A stretch of DNA of 64,000 nucleotides from an uncultured Bacteroides sp. (GTDB lineage Bacteria > Bacteroidota > Bacteroidia > Bacteroidales > Bacteroidaceae), in NCBI GenBank assembly GCA_949296575.1, contig CASFPE010000035.1, positions 1 through 64,000 on the forward strand. Direction: 5' to 3'. The first letter of the stretch is position 1, and every line of letters starts with the position of its first letter. Shown here piece after piece: positions 45,247 through 57,438 of the stretch. The position numbers and the translations under genes are program-made. Under the pieces are notes generated by a model. It saw only the letters and a program-made list of their open reading frames with translations, ran no database searches and was not told where the DNA came from.

Positions 45247-45900
45247 TTAAACTTCATCATTTCCCCTTAAACAGGCTTTGATGAATGCTTCTATCTCTTG
45301 TGGTGTCACAGCATAAACAGGCGCAAGCTGTTCAAAACGAGCATCTCTCATGAAACGGTTTCCATTAGTCAGCATGGCAAGCAGATTCTTTGACTTCAAC
45401 CGATGGCCGGAATAAGACAGCGCCAAGGCAACCAAATCATGGATCGATTCACCTGATTTAAGGATAGAATATATGTCGTAATAGTCGCGAAAATTGCTTC
45501 TGCGCAGCATCACTTCCATTTTCATGGCACCGATAGCCTTCACATCCGCCAACCGTATGTTGTTTAAACACACCACAGGCTTATTGACAGGAGAATATTT
45601 AGGGCAAGCATAAAAAGAGAGCTTCACTCCATCCACCCAATACTCCACATGGTCTATGTCGAAAATATCCTTACGCTGGATTTCCCCTATCCCGGCAAGT
45701 TCTTTTTCTATCTGATGCCATGCCACTTCCATCTTTTCACTTTTAAAAGTCCGCCATTTCATGAAATCCAAGTCCTCGCTTTGGCGGGTGCCGATCTGCA
45801 AAGACAATGCCGTGCCGCCCGCCAAAAGGTAAGGTCTGATGCAATCGATCTTGGAAACAGCCTCAAATATTTGCTGCGTATGTGGTGCTAATCCTTTCAT
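45247..45900 (-). CDS. AbiEii/AbiGii-type nucleotidyltransferase toxin
   Basis: The 217-residue protein has the DUF1814 nucleotidyltransferase pattern: LLAGGTALSLQIGTRQSEDLDF (the G-G-T and D-x-D metal site), then DVKAIGAMKMEVMLRRSNFRDYYDIYSIL. The family acts as toxin of type IV toxin-antitoxin and abortive-infection systems; related proteins add nucleotides to tRNA acceptor stems. The start at 45900 makes an ATGA overlap with the upstream partner gene. It is AT-rich like its neighbours. Confidence 0.85.
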   Translation of the reverse strand: MKGLAPHTQQIFEAVSKIDCIRPYLLAGGTALSLQIGTRQSEDLDFMKWRTFKSEKMEVAWHQIEKELAGIGEIQRKDIFDIDHVEYWVDGVKLSFYACPKYSPVNKPVVCLNNIRLADVKAIGAMKMEVMLRRSNFRDYYDIYSILKSGESIHDLVALALSYSGHRLKSKNLLAMLTNGNRFMRDARFEQLAPVYAVTPQEIEAFIKACLRGNDEV

Positions 45901-46229
45901 GCCGTCAGTTTGTTGAAATGGCGGGTGGCCATGGATTTGATGTAAGCGTCCGGCTTTTTCACTTTGAAATAATACCAAGCCAGAAAACGGTTCAGCGTAT
46001 AAAGGTATTCTTCTTGAGGGACAAGGCAATCCAACCACACCCTTTTCACCTTCTTGAAAGGATAAAGCTGGAAAAGCCGGTCTATCTCGTCCAAGTCAAG
46101 GTGCAGCAACGTCTTTTCAATCAGCACATCATCAGGGATGTTCTTGATTGAATCCTCGTTGTACGACCAAAAGCAATGCTCTTGCTTCAGCTTTGCCAAC
46201 AACTCCTGTTTAATTGCATCACTCAACAT
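45897..46229 (-). CDS. Probable partner/antitoxin of the AbiEii-type toxin
   Basis: The 110-residue protein (MLSDAIKQELLAKLKQEHCFWSY...) overlaps the toxin gene by four bases and shares its promoter. Its KVKRVWLDCLVPQEEYLYTLNRFLAWYYFKVKKPDAYIK ending resembles small proteins encoded next to AbiEii in Bacteroidales (DUF6922-like). Antitoxin function is inferred from position. The ATG at 46227-46229 is chosen because the predicted transcript begins near 46245, after all longer starts. Confidence 0.7.
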   Translation of the reverse strand: MLSDAIKQELLAKLKQEHCFWSYNEDSIKNIPDDVLIEKTLLHLDLDEIDRLFQLYPFKKVKRVWLDCLVPQEEYLYTLNRFLAWYYFKVKKPDAYIKSMATRHFNKLTA

Positions 46230-46249
46230 AAACAACTGTTTGCACCTCA

Positions 46250-46280
46250 CAAAATTAGCGATTTTTCTCATCTGTGCAAA
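46250..46280 (-). promoter_or_regulatory. Promoter of the AbiE-type pair
   Basis: On the minus strand TTTG (46277-46280) and TAATTTTG (46250-46257) are separated by exactly 19 bases. Confidence 0.8.
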
Positions 46281-46312
46281 TAAAAATGAGGAATATTCTT
46301 GAGCCACTCTCC

Positions 46313-46576
46313 TCAATCATGCCGGATGCGGGAATAGTCCAGCACAGCCTTATACTGGTCTTGCGCCGCCATTTTCCCCTGACGTTGAGAGATTTCCAAC
46401 GCTCTATGTGGTAAAAGTGACAGATCTGTCGCTTTTATCACATAGGGAAGCCACATCAAGCGCACGGCAAACACAAGGTCTGAAAGAGGAACTCCTATGA
46501 ATTGCCCAAAGGCATCTACATCCTGACGAACGGAAAGGAACGGTTCAAGGTGGCGAACTGATTCGTTCCTCCTCAT
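46313..46576 (-). pseudogene. Possible gene remnant, unknown protein
   Basis: An 87-residue frame contains protein-like text (DVDAFGQFIGVPLSDLVFAVRLMWLPYVIKATDLSLLPHRALEISQRQGKMAAQDQYKAVLDYSRIRHD). It starts near a hairpin that runs to about 46630. There is no good promoter and the upstream half of the frame is not protein-like. It ends just before the AbiE promoter. I cannot name the family; it may be the C-terminal end of a decayed gene. Confidence 0.3.
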
Positions 46577-46630
46577 TCCAACACGATTCCTCCTTGCCAG
46601 CCCGCAAAACGGTTGCTGCAAGGAGGAATC
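46574..46630. repeat. Inverted repeat upstream of valS
   Basis: ATTCCTCCTTGC and GCAAGGAGGAAT arms, separated by about 20 bases, form an 11-12 bp stem. On the plus strand it is followed by CCTTGTTTTTAT, so it could stop read-through towards valS. The rest of 46631-46779 holds only the valS -7 box TAATTTTG (46730-46737). Confidence 0.5.
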
Positions 46631-46779
46631 CTTGTTTTTATCCCCAACGCTGCTGCATCCTACCGGAACAAAACGCTTGCCCTGCCGCATAAAATGCCCA
46701 ACCATAAGAAAGATTTGATTTTTAATTCGTAATTTTGCCGCAATTTTATTCGACAACAGTTTTTCATTCATTGATAAAA

Positions 46780-49416
<2,637 letters not shown>

Positions 49417-49433
49417 CGCCAATGCAATAAACA

Positions 49434-49472
49434 AGGAACCCCCATCCAAGCATGTCTTGGATGGGGGTTCCT
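49434..49472. terminator. Inverted repeat between convergent valS and nagB
   Basis: Arms AGGAACCCCCATCCAAG (49434-49450) and CTTGGATGGGGGTTCCT (49456-49472) form a perfect 17-bp stem with a five-base loop. No long T run follows, but its place between convergent genes supports a bidirectional terminator. Confidence 0.8.
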
Positions 49473-49491
49473 GTATGTCAACGCCCCGCAC

Positions 49492-50304
49492 TTACCCGAT
49501 CAACGTGTCCGGGTCAAGGTGCGCCGATTCAATGTCTTTGAAATAACGGTACGTGCCAACCGTCAATTCCACCGTGGAAGCGTCATCGCACACAATCATG
49601 CTGTGTTCATGAAGCTGCAAGGCACTGACCGTCCACATTTGGGTCACAGGACCTTCCACGGCATGATGCAAAGCACGGGCCTTTCCATGCCCGTTCACGA
49701 TGATAAGCACCTCGCGAGCGGACAACACCGTGCCAACCCCTACGGTCAATGCTGTCTTGGGAACTTTCTCCACATCATAATCAAAGAAACGGGAATTGGC
49801 AATGACGGTGTCCATGGTCAATGTCTTCACCCGTGTGCGAGAGGACAAGGAAGAACCTGGTTCGTTGAAAGCGATATGGCCGTCAGGACCAATGCCGCCA
49901 ATGAAAAGGTCAATGCCCCCATAGGAAGCAATTCTTTCTTCATACTCCCGGCATTCCTTCTCCAAATCAGCGGCATTGCCGTTCAGGATGTTCACATTTC
50001 CCGGCAAAACATCCACATGGTTGAAGAAATTGTTCCACATGAAGGAATGGTAGCTTTCCGGGTGATCCTGCGGAATGCCCACATATTCATCCATGTTGAA
50101 CGTCACCACATGGCGGAAGGACACAACCCCTTGCCTGTTCAACGCGATCAGTTCCTTGTACATTCCCAAAGGGGAAGAACCCGTAGGCAGTCCCAACACA
50201 AAAGGCTTGTCGGGCGTGGCCTGCGATGCATTGATTTTTGCTGCCACATATCGGGCAGCCCAGCGCGACACTGTCTGGTAATCTGGTTCAATAATCAGCC
50301 GCAT
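49492..50304 (-). CDS. nagB: Glucosamine-6-phosphate deaminase
   Basis: The 270-residue enzyme converts glucosamine-6-phosphate to fructose-6-phosphate and ammonia. Family motifs are [15 protein letters not shown] (about 39-53), FNMDEYVGI (catalytic Asp region) and [17 protein letters not shown] with the ring-opening His. Length is that of the E. coli hexameric enzyme. It follows the flavodiiron gene by 31 bases on the same strand; whether they share a transcript is unclear. Confidence 0.95.
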   Translation of the reverse strand: MRLIIEPDYQTVSRWAARYVAAKINASQATPDKPFVLGLPTGSSPLGMYKELIALNRQGVVSFRHVVTFNMDEYVGIPQDHPESYHSFMWNNFFNHVDVLPGNVNILNGNAADLEKECREYEERIASYGGIDLFIGGIGPDGHIAFNEPGSSLSSRTRVKTLTMDTVIANSRFFDYDVEKVPKTALTVGVGTVLSAREVLIIVNGHGKARALHHAVEGPVTQMWTVSALQLHEHSMIVCDDASTVELTVGTYRYFKDIESAHLDPDTLIG

Positions 50305-50335
50305 AGCATTCTAAATATTTAAAGATTCGTTGATT

Positions 50336-51523
50336 TCATTGCCGGTCTGACTTCAAACGGCCGGCCATTGCTTTTCCTAACTCCCGGCAACGGCCGTAAA
50401 CATCCGCTTTCATCCCTTGCTTCATCTCCACAGGATTGCCCACCGGCTCAAATTTCAGTTTCTCATTGTATTCGCCAATCAGCTTCACTGCCGTGCCTGA
50501 CCAGCAGAACGAGCCGAACCATCCCAAGTAACGCCCTTTCATGTCGCGTGCCGCAACCTTCGACAACAGCGACTCCATTTCAGGGTACAACCGCGTGTTA
50601 TACGTCGGGCATCCCAATATCAAGCCCTTATAACGGAAAATGTCGGCCAACACATACGAAGCATGCGAAGCAGAAAGGTTATGCAAAACGATGTTGCGGA
50701 TTCCTTGTTCAGAAAGTTCTTCTGCTATCACTTCGGCCATGCGTTCCGTGTTGCCATACATGGTGCCATAAGCAATGACCACACCTTCATCGGCTGCATA
50801 CCGGCTCAACCGATCGTAAAGACCGACAACCTTCGATATATTTTCCATCCACACCGGGCCATGGGTTGAACAAACTGCTGACAAGTGCAACCCGCTTAAC
50901 TTCTGCAATGCCTTCTGCACCGGCGCGCCATATTTCCCGACAATGTTGGAGTAATAACGCACCATCTCGTTCCAATATATATCGGTGTTGATGCATGTGT
51001 CTGCCACACCGCCGTTCAATGCCCCGAAGCAGCCAAAAGCATCGCCGGAGAACAAAATGCTTTCCGTCTCGTCATACGTCACCATGGTCTCCGGCCAATG
51101 CACCATCGGAGTCAGATAGAAACACAATTTGTGATGGCCTAAGGCAAGAAAATCCCCGTCGCCCACCTGGTAACGTTCGCCCGTCACTCCATAAAAGCCC
51201 TCTATCATCCCGAATGTCTGCTTGTTGCCCACAATGACAATATCCGGGTAAGCTTGTTTGATCAAGCGGATTGAGCCGGAATGGTCTGGTTCCATATGGT
51301 TGATGATAAGGTAATTGATGGGTTTGTCGCCGATCACTCTTTTTATCTTTTCAAGAAACAGGTCGAAATAGCAAACGTCCACCGTATCCACAAGTGCCAC
51401 CATGTCATCATCTATCAAATAAGAATTATAGGACACTCCGTAAGGCAATGGCCAAAGCCCTTCAAAAAGTGCTTTATGGCGGTCGTTCACACCCACATAA
51501 TATACTTTCCCTTTCACATTCAT
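50336..51523 (-). CDS. Flavodiiron protein (FprA/A-type flavoprotein)
   Basis: The 395-residue enzyme reduces O2 to water or NO to N2O and protects anaerobes. The N-terminal metallo-beta-lactamase-like diiron domain has H76-x-E78-x-D80-H81 (NHMEPDHSG), a further His in MVHWPET, the bridging Asp in FSGDAFG and a His in STHGPVW. The C-terminal flavodoxin domain begins at VVIAYGTMYGNTERMAE (about 256). No rubredoxin is fused. The start at 51521-51523 (MNVKGKVYYVG) fits the family; a -7 box TATTTTTG (minus strand, 51557-51564) lies upstream. Confidence 0.94.
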   Translation of the reverse strand: MNVKGKVYYVGVNDRHKALFEGLWPLPYGVSYNSYLIDDDMVALVDTVDVCYFDLFLEKIKRVIGDKPINYLIINHMEPDHSGSIRLIKQAYPDIVIVGNKQTFGMIEGFYGVTGERYQVGDGDFLALGHHKLCFYLTPMVHWPETMVTYDETESILFSGDAFGCFGALNGGVADTCINTDIYWNEMVRYYSNIVGKYGAPVQKALQKLSGLHLSAVCSTHGPVWMENISKVVGLYDRLSRYAADEGVVIAYGTMYGNTERMAEVIAEELSEQGIRNIVLHNLSASHASYVLADIFRYKGLILGCPTYNTRLYPEMESLLSKVAARDMKGRYLGWFGSFCWSGTAVKLIGEYNEKLKFEPVGNPVEMKQGMKADVYGRCRELGKAMAGRLKSDRQ

Positions 51524-51575
51524 AATCTCTGAGTTTATTGAGTTAATTCCACAATACAAAAATAGCAATTTTCCG

Positions 51576-52496
51576 CTAATGCCATGCTTTTCCTTGGAAA
51601 GAACCTCTTTCTTTCATCCTTTTTTTAATCTTCTCCACCAATTCATAGTTCTTCAATCCCCAATCCGGCGCAATCAGCAATTCCTTGGGCGACTGGGAAG
51701 CAAAGCGTTCCACCACGATGTCCGGCCGCAGATGTTCCACATAATCGACGACCAAATCAACATACTCATCCACGTCATACAAATGGAACGCATCGAGATT
51801 CTCTGCAAAATCCTTGGCCATCCGCGTGCCTCTTATCAACTGAAGCTGGTGAAGTTTCAATATCGAAAGGGGCAAACGCGACAATTCTTCCGCTTGGCCG
51901 ATGATTTCCCGGCACGTTTCTCCCGGCAATCCTAATATGACATGCCCGCCCACCATAATGCCTCTTTCGGCTGTGCGGCAAACGGCATCCACCGTGTCGG
52001 CATACGTATGCCCCCGGTTGATACGGCACAATGTGGCGTCACTCGTGCTTTCAATGCCATATTCCACCAAAAGAAACGTCCTTTGCGACAACTCTTGCAA
52101 ATAGTCCAGCAACGCATCGGGCATGCAATCGGGACGGGTGGCGATGACAATGCCCACCACACCCTTGAAAGCCAAAGCTGCTTCGTACTTTTCCCGCAAC
52201 AACGGCAAAGCATCATACGTGTTGGTGTAGGATTGGAAATAAGCCAGATACTTCATGTCGGGATACTTCCGGGAGAAGAACACGCGCCCTTCTTCCAACT
52301 GTTCCCGAACGGTTTTCTCTTTCTTGCAATATTCCGGACGGAACGTCTGGTTGTTGCAATACGTGCATCCCCCTCTGCCTTTCGTCCCGTCCCGGTTCGG
52401 GCAAGTAAAGCCTGCGTCAATCGATATTTTCTGCACCTTGCAACCAAACTGCCGCCGAAGGAAAGTAGAGAAATCATTGTATAAGAATTGCTGCAT
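51576..52496 (-). CDS. Radical SAM protein, YhcC/TIGR01212 family
   Basis: The 306-residue protein carries the extended cluster motif CPNRDGTKGRGGCTYCNNQTF (about 29-49), which deviates from plain CxxxCxxC as in YhcC. Elp3-like segments (YFQSYTNTYD, GIVIATRPDCMPD, LLVEYGIES, GGHVILGLPGET) follow. Its substrate is unknown, perhaps a nucleic acid. A -7 box TATGTTTG (minus strand, 52514-52521) is close to the start. It lies 52 bases before the flavodiiron gene. Confidence 0.9.
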   Translation of the reverse strand: MQQFLYNDFSTFLRRQFGCKVQKISIDAGFTCPNRDGTKGRGGCTYCNNQTFRPEYCKKEKTVREQLEEGRVFFSRKYPDMKYLAYFQSYTNTYDALPLLREKYEAALAFKGVVGIVIATRPDCMPDALLDYLQELSQRTFLLVEYGIESTSDATLCRINRGHTYADTVDAVCRTAERGIMVGGHVILGLPGETCREIIGQAEELSRLPLSILKLHQLQLIRGTRMAKDFAENLDAFHLYDVDEYVDLVVDYVEHLRPDIVVERFASQSPKELLIAPDWGLKNYELVEKIKKRMKERGSFQGKAWH

Positions 52497-52579
52497 TCTC
52501 CCATCTTTTTATGCAAACATACCAAAAATGCAGGAATTTTTATGTAAGTTCGCCGCATAAATAAAAAGCAGACTCCAAA

Positions 52580-54787
52580 ATGAAGAAGATTTTATGGATA
52601 TGGGCATCCTTGTTGTTCGCTTGGACGATGCCCGCAAAAGCTGGCAATGCATTGACATTGGAAGACATAGCAAACGGGAAATACCGTTCCGAAAGGATGA
52701 GAGGGCTTACCCCTATGGCAGACGGGGAGAGCTATCTGCAAATGAACCCGGAACGGACTAAAATCATCAAATACTCTTTCAAGACAGGAGAAGCCATAGA
52801 AACCGTATTCGATGTGGCAACTGCCCGCGAATGCCACTTCAAGCAATTCGACAACTACATCCTTTCACCCGATGAAAAAAGGCTGCTCATACAGACGGAG
52901 ACAACGCCTATCTACCGGCGTTCTTTCACGGCAGTGTACTATCTGTTCTCCATCAAGAACAACAAGCTCGACCCGCTGTCTGAAGGAGGGCCGCAACAAG
53001 TGCCCTTGTTCTCGCCCGACGGGCAACAAATCGCCTTTGTAAGGGACAACAACATCTATCTCATCAAACTTTTGTATGGCAACAGCGAATCACAAGTTAC
53101 CAAGGACGGGAAGTTCGGAGAGATACTCAACGGCATACCGGATTGGGTGAACGAAGAAGAATTCGGCTACAACAGGGCTTTCGATTTCAGCCCGGACAGC
53201 AGGATGCTGGCTTACATCCGTTTCGATGAAAGAGAAGTGCCGATGTTCAGCTTCACACTCTTTGCCGGACAAGCCCCCACACAAGAGCAATATGCCGACT
53301 ACCCCGGTGCATATTCCTATAAATATCCCGTGGCTGGGAAAAACAATTCCATTGCCACGGTGCATACATTCGACATCAAATCAAGAGTCACACGAAAAAT
53401 GGACCTGCCGATTGAGAAAGACGCCTACATCCCCCGCATCCGTTTCACCAAAGATGAAAACACATTGGCCATCATGACGCTCAACCGGACGCAAAACAGG
53501 TTTGACCTTTACTTTGCCAACCCGCGTTCCACCGTGTGCAAACTTGTCGTTCGCGACGAAAGCCCGTGCTACATCAAAGAGTCTGTGTTCGACAATATCG
53601 TGTTCTATGAAAACAATTTCAGCTTCCTCAGCGAGAAAAGCGGCTACAACCACTTGTACTGGTACTCGATGACCGGCATCCTGCAAAAACAGGTAACGCA
53701 AGGACCATTCGTGGTGAACCGCTTCTTGGGCTGGGACGAGAAAAGCAATACATTCTATTATGAGAGCAACGAAGGCAGCCCATTGAGGCAATACGTCTAT
53801 AAAATCAACGGAAAAGGGGAAAAGACACGCCTGTCTGCAAACGACGGCATCAATACCGCCACCTTCAGCGCCTCCATGAAATATTACATCAACACTTTCT
53901 CCAACTTAAACACTCCCCCGATGGTCACCCTCCACAACAATAACGGGAAACAGTTGAAAGTGTTGATAGACAACCAACAATTAAAAGACAAGATGAGCCA
54001 ATTGGATTTGCCGGGCAAAGAGTTGTTCACTTTCACCACCTCGCAAGGCATAGAATTGAACGGCTGGATGGTCAAACCGCTCCACTTCAACCCGGCGAAC
54101 CGTTACCCCGTCATCATGTACCAATACAGCGGGCCAGGTTCACAAGAAGTATTGGACAGTTGGAACATCGGCCTCAACAACGAAGGCATCGGGTGGGAAA
54201 GCTATATGGCATCGCAAGGATTCCTGATTGTTTGCGTGGACGGACGAGGGACAGGCGGGCGAGGCGCTGAATTTGAGAAATGCACCTACCTCTCTTTGGG
54301 CGTGAAAGAAGCCGAAGACCAAGTGGAGGCAGCCAAATACCTTGGCAGCCTGCCGTATGTGGACAAAGAACGGATTGGCATCTGGGGATGGAGCTTCGGC
54401 GGATACAACACCATCATGAGCATGAGCGAAGGAAGCAACGTGTTCAAAGCCGGCGTTGCCGTAGCCGCAGTGACAGATTGGAAGTACTATGACACCATCT
54501 ATGGAGAACGTTTCATGCGCACGCCGCAAGAAAATGCAGACGGCTACCGTGCCGCTTCTGCGTTCACTCGCGCCCCCAAGTTGCATGGGAAACTGTTGCT
54601 GGTGCATGGCACTGCCGACGACAATGTGCATATACAGAATTGCTATGAATACAGCGAACGACTGGTGCAACTGAACAAACAGTTCGACATGCACATCTAC
54701 ACGAACCGCAACCATAGCATCTTCGGCGGCAACACACGCTTGCACCTCTACACCTTATTAAGCAACTTCATGAAAGAAAACCTCTGA
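52580..54787 (+). CDS. Dipeptidyl peptidase IV (S9 family)
   Basis: The 735-residue secreted enzyme removes X-Pro dipeptides. A signal peptide (about 1-21, ending PAKAG) is followed by a beta-propeller (about 40-470) and an alpha/beta-hydrolase domain. Catalytic residues are Ser605 (GWSFGGY), Asp680 (HGTADDNVH) and His712 (RNHSIFGG). The propeller holds the substrate-amine Glu pair (VNEEEFGY). It is probably periplasmic and feeds peptide use. Its stop overlaps the lipA start (TGATG), so the pair is translationally coupled. Confidence 0.95.
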   Translation: MKKILWIWASLLFAWTMPAKAGNALTLEDIANGKYRSERMRGLTPMADGESYLQMNPERTKIIKYSFKTGEAIETVFDVATARECHFKQFDNYILSPDEKRLLIQTETTPIYRRSFTAVYYLFSIKNNKLDPLSEGGPQQVPLFSPDGQQIAFVRDNNIYLIKLLYGNSESQVTKDGKFGEILNGIPDWVNEEEFGYNRAFDFSPDSRMLAYIRFDEREVPMFSFTLFAGQAPTQEQYADYPGAYSYKYPVAGKNNSIATVHTFDIKSRVTRKMDLPIEKDAYIPRIRFTKDENTLAIMTLNRTQNRFDLYFANPRSTVCKLVVRDESPCYIKESVFDNIVFYENNFSFLSEKSGYNHLYWYSMTGILQKQVTQGPFVVNRFLGWDEKSNTFYYESNEGSPLRQYVYKINGKGEKTRLSANDGINTATFSASMKYYINTFSNLNTPPMVTLHNNNGKQLKVLIDNQQLKDKMSQLDLPGKELFTFTTSQGIELNGWMVKPLHFNPANRYPVIMYQYSGPGSQEVLDSWNIGLNNEGIGWESYMASQGFLIVCVDGRGTGGRGAEFEKCTYLSLGVKEAEDQVEAAKYLGSLPYVDKERIGIWGWSFGGYNTIMSMSEGSNVFKAGVAVAAVTDWKYYDTIYGERFMRTPQENADGYRAASAFTRAPKLHGKLLLVHGTADDNVHIQNCYEYSERLVQLNKQFDMHIYTNRNHSIFGGNTRLHLYTLLSNFMKENL

Positions 54788-55641
54788 TGGAACATGTCAA
54801 AAAGCCTGATTGGCTCAAAATAAGCATCAAAACCAACGAACGCTACACGCAAACGAAACAAATAGTAGATTCACACCGGCTGCACACGATATGCAGCAGC
54901 GGCCGGTGTCCTAACTTGGGAGAATGCTGGGGAAAAGGAACAGCCACCTTCATGATTGGCGGAAACATCTGCACCCGTTCCTGCAAATTCTGCAACACAC
55001 AAACCGGAAGGCCGTTGCCTCTTGACCCGGAAGAACCGTTGCATGTGGCCGAATCCATCCGCCTGATGAAGCTGTCGCACGCAGTCATCACTTCTGTCGA
55101 CCGCGACGATTTGCCAGACTTTGGAGCCAATCATTGGGCCGAAACCATTTCCATGATACGCCAACTCAATCCGAAAACCACTATCGAAGTGTTGATTCCC
55201 GATTTCCAAGGCGATGAATCGCTCATAAAAAAAATAACAACCTTACATCCGGACATCGTGGCACACAACATGGAAACCGTGCGCCGCCTCACTCCTTCCG
55301 TAAGAAGCGTAGCCAATTACGACCGAAGCCTGCAAGTCATCCGATACATATCCCAAAGCGGATGCACGGCCAAGTCCGGCATCATGGCAGGTTTAGGCGA
55401 ACAGCCCCATGAAGTGGAAGAACTGATGGACGACCTTTTGGATGCCGGATGCAAAATCATCACCATCGGGCAATACCTGCAACCCAGCCACCGGCATTAT
55501 CCAGTAGCTGAATACGTCACACCGCAGCAATTCGCCGCCTACAAGGATACAGCTTTGGCCAAAGGTTTCGCGCAAGCAGAAAGCGCCCCGCTGGTTCGTT
55601 CCTCCTATCATGCAGGCGATTATTTCAAACCCTGCCCCTGA
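54787..55641 (+). CDS. lipA: Lipoyl synthase
   Basis: The 284-residue radical SAM enzyme inserts two sulfurs into octanoyl-protein. The auxiliary cluster is C36-x4-C41-x5-C47 (CSSGRCPNLGEC) and the SAM cluster C62-x3-C66-x2-C69 (CTRSCKFC). The C-terminal SSYHAGD holds the Ser that ligates the auxiliary cluster. It overlaps the DPP IV gene by one base; lipB is not adjacent. Confidence 0.96.
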   Translation: MEHVKKPDWLKISIKTNERYTQTKQIVDSHRLHTICSSGRCPNLGECWGKGTATFMIGGNICTRSCKFCNTQTGRPLPLDPEEPLHVAESIRLMKLSHAVITSVDRDDLPDFGANHWAETISMIRQLNPKTTIEVLIPDFQGDESLIKKITTLHPDIVAHNMETVRRLTPSVRSVANYDRSLQVIRYISQSGCTAKSGIMAGLGEQPHEVEELMDDLLDAGCKIITIGQYLQPSHRHYPVAEYVTPQQFAAYKDTALAKGFAQAESAPLVRSSYHAGDYFKPCP

Positions 55642-55654
55642 CAGGAAAAAGGAA

Positions 55655-56368
55655 TCATTTATAAAGCAAGAAGATGCAGGGGATGCCTGCCAAGTCTGGC
55701 AATTTCCCGCGCCAATCCTTCACGGTGCGCGTCACGACATATTCCCCCTCGCAAGTGATGTTGGCGGCCACGCACAATTTGGTTTGTGCCTTGCAGTGCT
55801 GCAAAATATCCTCTAGCATCTTTTTGTTGCGATAAGGAGTTTCTATGAAAATCTGTGTCTGGTCCTCTGCATAAATGCGCTGTTCCAGCACCCGAAGCAT
55901 TTTGGCACGCTGCCCTCCGTCTATCGGCAAGTAACCATGGAAAGCAAAACTTTGCCCGTTGAAGCCGGATGCCATCAAAGAAAGGACAATCGATGACGGC
56001 CCTACCAATGGGACAACCTTTAAACCTTTCCGCTGCGCCAATGCCACGACATCTGCACCTGGGTCGGCAATGGCCGGACAACCAGCTTCAGACAAAACGC
56101 CCATCGGTTGCCCCTGCTCCAAAGGTTGCAAATAAGCAAGGATATCTTGCGCAGAAGTATGCTTGTTCAACGGATAAAATGCAAGTTCATCGATATTCCT
56201 GTTCCTGTCCACCTTCTTCAAAAAGCGACGTGCCGACCGCACGTCCTCCACAATGAAATGGCGGATTTGCGAAATCAATTCCTGGTTGCGCGATGGCAAC
56301 ACGGCTTCCACGGGCGTGTCGCCTAAAGTGACTGGAAACAAATAAAGAGCTTGTTCTATTGCCATCAT
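55655..56368 (-). CDS. Tetrapyrrole-methylase-fold SAM methyltransferase (RsmI-like)
   Basis: The 237-residue protein shows the family core: LYLFPVTLGD start, GVLSEAGCPAIADPGADVVALAQ (about 93-115), VVPLVGPSSIVLSLMASGF and FHGYLP. It resembles RsmI (16S rRNA C1402 2'-O-methylase) but lacks its GTPGISDPG-type first loop in exact form; it is probably the second, short RsmI paralogue found in Bacteroidota. The start codon is at 56366-56368 or 56363-56365; longer frames re-read the end of the upstream lipoprotein gene. Confidence 0.85.
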   Translation of the reverse strand: MMAIEQALYLFPVTLGDTPVEAVLPSRNQELISQIRHFIVEDVRSARRFLKKVDRNRNIDELAFYPLNKHTSAQDILAYLQPLEQGQPMGVLSEAGCPAIADPGADVVALAQRKGLKVVPLVGPSSIVLSLMASGFNGQSFAFHGYLPIDGGQRAKMLRVLEQRIYAEDQTQIFIETPYRNKKMLEDILQHCKAQTKLCVAANITCEGEYVVTRTVKDWRGKLPDLAGIPCIFLLYK

Positions 56369-56378
56369 TGCAAACAAA

Positions 56379-57401
56379 TCAAGGCCGGTATTCTGATTCG
56401 GCCAGCATCCGGCGGTAATCGATATCCCCAAGCAACTCTCCAAGCGACACTTCTTCGTGGTTGTCCATATAAGAAGCCACAATCTGCATGCCTGTCCATA
56501 CACCTGTCATAGACGGCGAACCTTCTCCGAAAAAGGCCGTATAAGGAGATGCCTTGCAATATTTCCGGATAATCATGGGATCTGTGGCCGACAAATGCTT
56601 ATGATCCAGCATGAATGCCCAAACACGTTTCTCATTCTTTTGGCACCATGCAGCTTCTTCTGCCGTATAGCCCAATTCATCAGCAGCCGACTTATGCCCC
56701 AATACCACGGAAACAGCATAATGAATCTTCCCCAAATGCAGGATGACATCCAGCAAGGAACGCTCGCCGTCCTTCGGGAACGGGTAAAGGCTCATCAGAT
56801 AAAAAGCAAAGCAATCCGGAAGAATCCGTTCCGGAGTCATGCTCCTTCGTTGGTATTCATAATAATAACGCTTATACAACGGGTAATCCGCGCCTAAATA
56901 CTTGTCAATGCTGAAACCCAAAAGGCTGTCTGCCACCACCACCGATTCATTCAATGCGGAAAATTGTGAATACACGCACGGCACTACAACAGAAGGCACT
57001 TCTTCTTTCAAACGATGAAAGCCTTCTGTGAACTGCCGTTCCAGTTCATGCATGTCCTTGAACTTCACCGATGCATCCCGCATTAAAGAAAGAATGACCG
57101 TGTCGGAAAAGAACACCTTCATCTTTTCATAAATGCGCTCATCATCCACTTCTCCCAAACCAATGATGTCCTCCAATAAAATGCGTGTTTCCTGCGGGCA
57201 CTCGGTACGCATCCTGCTCAACGATGAAAAACTGTTCGATTCCACATACTCGTTGAGCATTTGGTCAAAACGAACTACGGAAATCTTTGCCTGCCGCTCA
57301 TCCACACCGTTCTTTTTTGCATCCTCCCAATGGCAAGAAGCAAAACAAAGCAGCAGGCTGCACAGCCCCAGCAACCACGACTTCCGTAATCCTGTCAACA
57401 T
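56379..57401 (-). CDS. GldB-family lipoprotein
   Basis: The 340-residue protein has a lipoprotein signal (LLCFASC, Cys about 23) and the GldB/DUF2268-like region with FFSDTVILSLMRD, DFAFYLMSLYPFPKD-like and YCKASPYTAFFGEGSPSMTGVWTGMQIV segments. GldB is required for gliding motility and type IX secretion-linked movement in Flavobacterium; in non-gliding Bacteroidales its role is unclear. It lies 37 bases after fabI and 10 before the methylase gene, so the three form an operon. Confidence 0.8.
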   Translation of the reverse strand: MLTGLRKSWLLGLCSLLLCFASCHWEDAKKNGVDERQAKISVVRFDQMLNEYVESNSFSSLSRMRTECPQETRILLEDIIGLGEVDDERIYEKMKVFFSDTVILSLMRDASVKFKDMHELERQFTEGFHRLKEEVPSVVVPCVYSQFSALNESVVVADSLLGFSIDKYLGADYPLYKRYYYEYQRRSMTPERILPDCFAFYLMSLYPFPKDGERSLLDVILHLGKIHYAVSVVLGHKSAADELGYTAEEAAWCQKNEKRVWAFMLDHKHLSATDPMIIRKYCKASPYTAFFGEGSPSMTGVWTGMQIVASYMDNHEEVSLGELLGDIDYRRMLAESEYRP

Positions 57402-57438
57402 AAAGAATCTTGATGGGAGAAATCCCCCTTATTATACA

